Below, piece by piece: positions 1 to 2,989 of a stretch of DNA of 5,774 nt. Source of the stretch: Ruminococcus flavefaciens (lineage in GTDB: Bacteria; Bacillota; Clostridia; Oscillospirales; Ruminococcaceae); NCBI GenBank assembly GCA_002348905.1, contig DEBW01000144.1, positions 1 to 5,774 of the forward strand. Direction: 5' to 3'. The notes under the pieces were generated by a model that was not told where the DNA came from, did no database searches, and saw only the letters and a program-made list of their open reading frames with translations. The first letter of the stretch is position 1. Each line of letters begins with the position of its first letter. Position numbers and translations under genes: made by a program.

Positions 1-74
1 TTAACCTTACCGCTTCCTGTAATCTTAAAACGCTTCTTAGCGCCTGAGTGAGTTTTAACCTTAACCTTTGCCAT
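1..74 (-). CDS. rpmI: 50S ribosomal protein L35, N-terminal part (runs off left edge)
   Basis: L35 is a small basic protein of the large ribosomal subunit. The visible 24 residues begin MAKVKVKTHSGAKKRFK and continue ITGSGKV. This matches the family's start (K-x-K-T-H-x-G-A-x-K-R-F-K-x-T-G-S-G-K), so the identification is firm although only about a third of the usual ~65 residues is present. The ATG at 74-72 is preceded by a perfect AAGGAGG (90-84) with 9 nt spacing. It lies 36 bp downstream of the infC stop on the same strand. This is the standard infC-rpmI-rplT operon order, so rplT (L20) should lie just beyond the left edge. No promoter is visible in the short infC-rpmI gap, so it is presumably co-transcribed with infC. 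Confidence 0.95.
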   Translation of the reverse strand, partial: MAKVKVKTHSGAKKRFKITGSGKV

Positions 75-110
75 TGTTATGATCCTCCTTAATTCAGAAC
101 AGGTCAGTTC

Positions 111-629
111 TTACTTGTTTGCTTTGGGACTTACAAACATAACAATGCTGCGTCCCTCCATTTTAGCCGGCTTGTCTACGATGCCTGCAACAGAAACAGC
201 CTCCTTGAAACGGTCGAGCAGTTCTGATCCGAGTTCCGGATGTGCAATAGCTCTTTTGCGGAATCTTACAGATACCTTGAGCTTATCTCCGCCCTGCAAA
301 AATTTAACAGCCTGATTCACCTTTGTCTCGAAGTCGTGGGTATCAATAGTAGAGAACATTCTGATCTCCTTGATAGAAACGATCTTCTGATTTTTTCTTG
401 CTTCTTTTTCACGCTTAGCCTGCTCAAAGCAATACTTTCCGTAGTCCATGATACGGCATACGGGCGGTGTAGCCTGAGGAGCGATCTTTACGAGATCAAG
501 ATCCTGTTCAAAGGCTAATTTCTGTGCATCCTTTGCGGACATAGTTCCGAGTTTCGTTCCGTCAGCGTCGATAACGAGAATCTCCTTATCTCGTATTTCT
601 TCGTTGATCTGCAGTTCCTGTTTGCTAAT
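111..629 (-). CDS. infC: Translation initiation factor IF-3, probable AUU start
   Basis: IF-3 binds the 30S subunit, keeps it apart from 50S and checks the start codon and initiator tRNA. The 172-residue product has the usual length and both domains. The N domain (about 1-75) has the family opening KQELQINEEIRDKE and the signature PPVCRIMDYGKY near 55-66. A charged linker helix (about 69-82) follows, then a C domain (about 83-172) with KEIRMF, TKVNQAVKFL and AHPELG. The start chosen is ATT at 629-627: GGAGGTG (643-637) sits 7 nt upstream and the protein then begins exactly where the family does. AUU is a known infC start used for IF-3 self-regulation. An in-frame TTG at 635-633 is too close to the Shine-Dalgarno. 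An in-frame ATG at 689 lies inside a terminator hairpin and would add 20 non-family residues. In the C domain, R-K-R-A replaces the more common R-G-R-E before the AHxELG motif. First gene of the infC-rpmI operon. Confidence 0.96.
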   Translation of the reverse strand: MSKQELQINEEIRDKEILVIDADGTKLGTMSAKDAQKLAFEQDLDLVKIAPQATPPVCRIMDYGKYCFEQAKREKEARKNQKIVSIKEIRMFSTIDTHDFETKVNQAVKFLQGGDKLKVSVRFRKRAIAHPELGSELLDRFKEAVSVAGIVDKPAKMEGRSIVMFVSPKANK

Positions 630-782
630 CTTCAAGCACCTCCGGTTATAAAATAAAACAAAAATGAGTGCAGATACATCCGCACTCACACAATACGCAC
701 TTATTTCCTATAAAAGGAATCGCAACATATTGACCGTTTAAGCTTAGCCTCACGGTGAGAACGGCAGTTCTGCTTTGTTTAC
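630..782 (-). promoter_or_regulatory. Structured 5' leader of infC-rpmI, probable L20-type leader
   Basis: About 150 nt separate the infC promoter from its start codon. The leader can form several elements in order. An outer stem CCGTT/AACGG (764-760 with 738-734) encloses a small CTCA-CCG-TGAG hairpin (759-749). A second hairpin TTCCT-TTTAT-AGGAA follows (719-705), then the terminator hairpin (688-665) and the ribosome binding site (643-637). The position matches the L20 leader that represses this operon in Firmicutes. I could not reconstruct the L20 binding motif or a convincing antiterminator, so the ligand is inferred from operon identity. Confidence 0.55.
649..688 (-). terminator. Intrinsic terminator in the infC leader (attenuator)
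   Basis: On the minus strand, TGAGTGCGGA (688-679), loop TGTA, and TCTGCACTCA (674-665) form a 10-bp stem with a single G-U pair. A T-rich tract TTTTTGTTTTATTTT follows at once. It lies between the infC promoter and the infC ribosome binding site, so it would stop transcription before the operon's first gene. Known Firmicutes infC operons are controlled by ribosomal protein L20 through premature termination. The hairpin is seen directly; its conditional use is inferred. Confidence 0.85.
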
Positions 783-788
783 TCAAAT

Positions 789-817
789 ATTATATACCCT
801 TTTGTATCAATTGTCAA
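789..817 (-). promoter_or_regulatory. Consensus sigma-A promoter of the infC operon
   Basis: On the minus strand, TTGACA (817-812) and TATAAT (794-789) match both consensus hexamers exactly and are separated by the optimal 17 bp. Transcription should start near 782 and give a leader of about 150 nt. Only about 30 bp separate it from the end of spoIIR, and no terminator is visible between them. Confidence 0.93.
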
Positions 818-848
818 GAGCGAAGTTTATTTTCATCACATTATACAA

Positions 849-1460
849 TTATTTTTCGATAATTTCTTTCAATTTATCCCATAATGCAAAGCGTATTTCG
901 TACTTTTCAGGGTTGTACATTATATCAAGCTCATCCTCATCAAAGAGTTCAGCCTCTTTTTCCTTGTCATTAGTCACCTCGCAGGCTGCCGGGATACACA
1001 GTGGAGGATACATCACGCACCACCAGTTATGTCCCTGTGCAGAGCCTATCTTCACCCTCAAAGCACGATACTCTCCGGCAGGCATGGTGATATCTCCATA
1101 CACACGCTCGTCAAAATCAACATCCGTTACTTCTGCCGCCACAGGAAGATAACAGCCGTTCTCACGCAGAACATTTTCAGCTATCTCCACTATATCCGGA
1201 AGTTTTTCCTCTGTGATCATCTCAGCTTCTTCAAGGGAATCCGCACCGTCAAGCACTCCACTCTCAAGAAGCGCATCACGGACTTTCAGTTTAAGCTTCT
1301 GGTCATACTCGCTGTCGGACTCCGCAAGTATATGAAGTCTCAGTACGCTGTGACGGAGTTTTTCAAGCTTTCTTACGTCCTTCATAAATGTGAGCGAGTT
1401 GCTGATAAGTATAGTCAGAATAAGACCTGCTGCAAAAATACTGCTGTAAATCCTTCTCAT
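849..1460 (-). CDS. spoIIR: Stage II sporulation protein R
   Basis: SpoIIR is made in the forespore under sigma-F and secreted into the space between the two membranes. There it triggers the membrane protease SpoIIGA in the mother cell to cut pro-sigma-E. The 203-residue protein has an N-terminal hydrophobic segment (about 4-25), which is a signal anchor or uncleaved signal peptide. Family motifs follow: RLHILAESDS (41-50), DQKLKLKVRDALL (53-65) and the strongly conserved block at 120-155 containing VYGDITMPAGEY, ALRVKIG and NWWCVMYPPLC. ATG at 1460-1458 is preferred because GAGGTGAT lies immediately upstream. An in-frame GTG at 1469 overlaps that Shine-Dalgarno and is unlikely. The gene follows the zinc-ribbon gene by 41 bp in the same direction, so it may be in its transcript; I found no clear sigma-F promoter. 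It is intact, with no frameshift. Confidence 0.95.
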   Translation of the reverse strand: MRRIYSSIFAAGLILTILISNSLTFMKDVRKLEKLRHSVLRLHILAESDSEYDQKLKLKVRDALLESGVLDGADSLEEAEMITEEKLPDIVEIAENVLRENGCYLPVAAEVTDVDFDERVYGDITMPAGEYRALRVKIGSAQGHNWWCVMYPPLCIPAACEVTNDKEKEAELFDEDELDIMYNPEKYEIRFALWDKLKEIIEK

Positions 1461-1463
1461 TAA

Positions 1464-1482
1464 AATCACCTCATTGGTGATT
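1464..1482 (-). promoter_or_regulatory. Hairpin covering the spoIIR ribosome binding site
   Basis: On the minus strand, AATCACC (1482-1476), loop AATGA, and GGTGATT (1470-1464) form a perfect 7-bp stem. The 3' arm plus the end of the loop is the Shine-Dalgarno GAGGTGAT of spoIIR, and the ATG follows 3 nt later. When folded, the ribosome binding site is paired, so translation could be low unless something opens it. There is no useful T tract, so it is not a good terminator for the upstream gene. The structure is seen; regulation is inferred. Confidence 0.5.
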
Positions 1483-1501
1483 GTTGGCAGGATCTCAGGA
1501 A

Positions 1502-1732
1502 TTATTCAAGAGGCTTTACTTTTTTGCTGTTACGGAGCTTTTTTATATCAAGTTCCCTTACAAAATGCTCGACATATCCGCAGTTTCCGCAGATATATCT
1601 GTCAACGTCCACCGCAGAAAAAATAGTAGCACCATATATGATATTGCTTCCGACACCTCTTCCTTCTGTATACCCTTTTGAATAAAGTATATCGTTACTT
1701 CCACATTTCGGACACTTCTTAGTATATTTCAT
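1502..1732 (-). CDS. Small zinc-ribbon protein of unknown function
   Basis: This 76-residue protein has two CxxC knuckles, CPKC at 7-10 and CGNC at 48-51, separated by 37 residues. That is the pattern of a single zinc ribbon holding one Zn2+ with four cysteines. Between them is a Gly-rich stretch (KGYTEGRGVG) and a mildly hydrophobic segment (IIYGATIFSA). The tail is basic (KKLRNSKKVK). It has no signal peptide and is likely cytoplasmic. The ATG at 1732-1730 is chosen because GAAAGGAG (1748-1741) sits 8 nt upstream and a sigma-A promoter ends just before it. A longer in-frame ATG at 1786 lies in the promoter -35 box and cannot be used from that promoter. Similar short zinc-ribbon proteins are common in Clostridia and mostly uncharacterised. 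Its position before spoIIR suggests a bicistronic transcript but gives no function. Confidence 0.85.
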   Translation of the reverse strand: MKYTKKCPKCGSNDILYSKGYTEGRGVGSNIIYGATIFSAVDVDRYICGNCGYVEHFVRELDIKKLRNSKKVKPLE

Positions 1733-1757
1733 AGTCTCGTCTCCTTTCGACAAAAGT

Positions 1758-1786
1758 ATTATACAACATAATAAAAACTTTTTCAA
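1758..1786 (-). promoter_or_regulatory. Sigma-A promoter of the zinc-ribbon gene
   Basis: On the minus strand, TTGAAA (1786-1781) and TATAAT (1763-1758) are spaced by 17 bp: one mismatch at -35 and a perfect -10. The start would be near 1751, giving a short leader of about 20 nt with the ribosome binding site close to its 5' end. It probably also serves spoIIR. Confidence 0.85.
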
Positions 1787-1812
1787 TAGTTTCCGTCAGA
1801 TTTTTTTCACTC

Positions 1813-1845
1813 ACCTTGCATTTCAAGGTAATAGAAGCTTTTTAT
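1813..1845 (+). promoter_or_regulatory. Weak promoter candidate and small inverted repeat before the LRR gene
   Basis: In the 147-bp divergent gap, TTGCAT (1816-1821) and TTTTAT (1840-1845) lie 18 bp apart and could be a weak sigma-A promoter for the downstream gene. The same -35 sequence with the following TTC is used at the cellulase promoter (2870-2878). The -35 is embedded in a perfect inverted repeat ACCTTG-CATTT-CAAGGT (1813-1829), which could be an operator. The -10 is poor. A better-looking TATTAT at 1911 is too close to the ribosome binding site to serve. Confidence 0.3.
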
Positions 1846-1933
1846 CAGCCGAAAAATGTAAACTTCTGCCGTATTTTTCCCCTTTACCCTGTCCGCTTTT
1901 GAAACTACACTATTATTAAAGGAGCTGTGATAT

Positions 1934-2857
1934 ATGAAAAAGACCGCATTATTTCTTACCGCCGCAATCGTGCTTACGTTTAAGCCGCTGTCTGCAAGTG
2001 CTGCCGATGTACCGCAGAAAGCCGGTTATGAGTATACTATTATTAATAATGAAGCTACCGTCACCGGTTTCAAAGGTGAACCATTGTACATCAGTCTGCC
2101 CGAAACTGTCGAAGGCTGTCGTATTGTCGAGATACGTGACAATGCTTTTTATGAATGTACTTCCCTGAGACACATTGACATACCGCCTACCGTCGAAAAG
2201 ATAGGTCATCACTGTTTTTACGGCTGTTCCTCGCTTGAAAGCGTGACTATCCCCGATTCCGTCACCGAAATAGGAATGGGATGCTTCTGCGGATGTACTG
2301 CGCTCGTATCGGCAAAAGTTCCGGACACTGTCAGTGAATTGCCGGAATCCTGTTTCCGGTGCTGTACATCTCTGACAGATTTCACTGTTCCTGACAAGGT
2401 TCTGAGCATCGGAGACTTCTGCTTTTCCGGATGCACTTCTCTGAAAGATATCACGATAGGCTCGAATACCGCATCTCTCGGAGACTGCTCGCTCTATATG
2501 TGTCCTGAGCTGAAATACGTCTATCTGCCGCCGTCTGTGAAAGATATCGGAGTTTGCGCTGTGGGATATGCTCCGACTGAAAACGGAGCTTCTCCATGTG
2601 AAAGTATCACAATACTCGGCTCAAAAGACTCCGCCGCAAGGACTTACGCAAAAGAAAACGATATCTCATTCATAAATGCTGACAGCGCTGTACCTGCCTT
2701 TATGATAAAACGTGTAAGCGGTCAGAAAGTTCCTGTTTCCGTGCCTTCGGTATTTCTCATATGTGCTTTTTTGTCCGTGACCGCCTTTTTCACTTTTACC
2801 CGACGTAAACGCAAGCATTTATTAAAAACTAAAATTAATAGAATATTGGCAAAATAA
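1934..2857 (+). CDS. Membrane-anchored extracellular LRR_5 (BspA-like) repeat protein
   Basis: This 307-residue protein has a signal peptide (about 1-23, cleavage after ASA). A short entry region (about 31-66) looks like a partial repeat. Six contiguous 23-residue leucine-rich repeats of the BspA/LRR_5 type span 67-204, followed by a capping region to about 250. A hydrophobic transmembrane segment (about 267-289) ends in the basic RRKRKH and a short cytoplasmic tail. The repeat pattern is roughly I-G-x-x-C-F-x-x-C-T-S-L-x-x-x-x-I-P-x-x-V-x-x. The protein should therefore display an LRR solenoid outside the cell, tethered to the membrane. LRR_5 proteins are usually linked to binding or adhesion; no ligand can be read from the sequence. 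The ATG has AAAGGAG (1918-1924) with 9 nt spacing. No terminator is visible before the cellulase gene 132 bp downstream, which has its own promoter. A role alongside cellulose degradation is possible but rests only on adjacency. Confidence 0.88.
   Translation: MKKTALFLTAAIVLTFKPLSASAADVPQKAGYEYTIINNEATVTGFKGEPLYISLPETVEGCRIVEIRDNAFYECTSLRHIDIPPTVEKIGHHCFYGCSSLESVTIPDSVTEIGMGCFCGCTALVSAKVPDTVSELPESCFRCCTSLTDFTVPDKVLSIGDFCFSGCTSLKDITIGSNTASLGDCSLYMCPELKYVYLPPSVKDIGVCAVGYAPTENGASPCESITILGSKDSAARTYAKENDISFINADSAVPAFMIKRVSGQKVPVSVPSVFLICAFLSVTAFFTFTRRKRKHLLKTKINRILAK
2132..2545 (+). repeat. Six tandem 69-bp units encoding 23-residue LRRs
   Basis: Protein residues 67-89, 90-112, 113-135, 136-158, 159-181 and 182-204 align without gaps as 23-residue units. 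Cysteine occupies position 9 in all six units and position 5 in units 2-5. The DNA units have diverged well beyond near-identity, so this is an old protein repeat rather than a recent DNA duplication. Confidence 0.9.
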
Positions 2858-2869
2858 GCAAAAATTAGC

Positions 2870-2898
2870 TTGCATTTCTCTGAAAAGTATGTTATTAT
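2870..2898 (+). promoter_or_regulatory. Sigma-A promoter of the GH9 cellulase gene
   Basis: TTGCAT (2870-2875) and TATTAT (2893-2898) are separated by 17 bp, each close to consensus. Transcription should start near 2905 and give a leader of about 85 nt. The promoter begins 12 bp after the stop of the LRR gene. Confidence 0.75.
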
Positions 2899-2922
2899 AT
2901 TAACTGTAAAAAATACGCTCGG

Positions 2923-2966
2923 TTGATTTAGTGTTTGATTTAAAAAATCCGGCATTAAATCAAACA
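2923..2966 (+). promoter_or_regulatory. Inverted and direct repeats in the cellulase 5' leader
   Basis: TGTTTGATTTAA (2932-2943) and TTAAATCAAACA (2955-2966) form a perfect 12-bp inverted repeat around an 11-nt loop. A further direct copy of the core TTGATTTA lies at 2923-2930, exactly 12 bp before the copy at 2935-2942. The block sits downstream of the predicted start and ends 8 bp before the ribosome binding site GGAGGG (2975-2980). It could be a DNA operator or an mRNA stem that protects the transcript or tunes translation. The run TCTTTT after it is short and overlaps the ribosome binding site region, so it is a poor terminator. Confidence 0.6.
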
Positions 2967-2989
2967 AATCTTTTGGAGGGATACGTAAA

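Noticed and set aside
630..689. Longer IF-3 reading frame beginning at the ATG at 689
   Set aside because: The extra 20 residues are encoded by the attenuator hairpin, its T tract and the Shine-Dalgarno, and match nothing in the IF-3 family.
685..759. CTCAC (759-755) pairing with GTGAG of the terminator arm (689-685) as an antiterminator
   Set aside because: Only 5 bp pair and the stem cannot be extended on either side, so it is not convincing.
840..845. TATAAT on the minus strand just after spoIIR as a second infC promoter
   Set aside because: There is no -35 at the right distance and no TGn extension; the promoter at 789-817 is far better.
1461..1469. GTG start for spoIIR at 1469
   Set aside because: The GTG is part of the Shine-Dalgarno GAGGTGAT that serves the ATG at 1460.
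1733..1786. Longer zinc-ribbon protein starting MKKFLLCC, resembling a signal peptide
   Set aside because: This start lies in the -35 box of the gene's own promoter, and a well-spaced GAAAGGAG precedes the ATG at 1732.
1911..1916. TATTAT as the -10 box of the LRR gene
   Set aside because: The start would fall on the ribosome binding site, and no -35 lies at 16-18 bp.
2039..2050. Perfect 12-base A/T palindrome ATTATTAATAAT
   Set aside because: It encodes part of TIINNEA inside the LRR gene and is explained by A/T-rich Ile and Asn codons.
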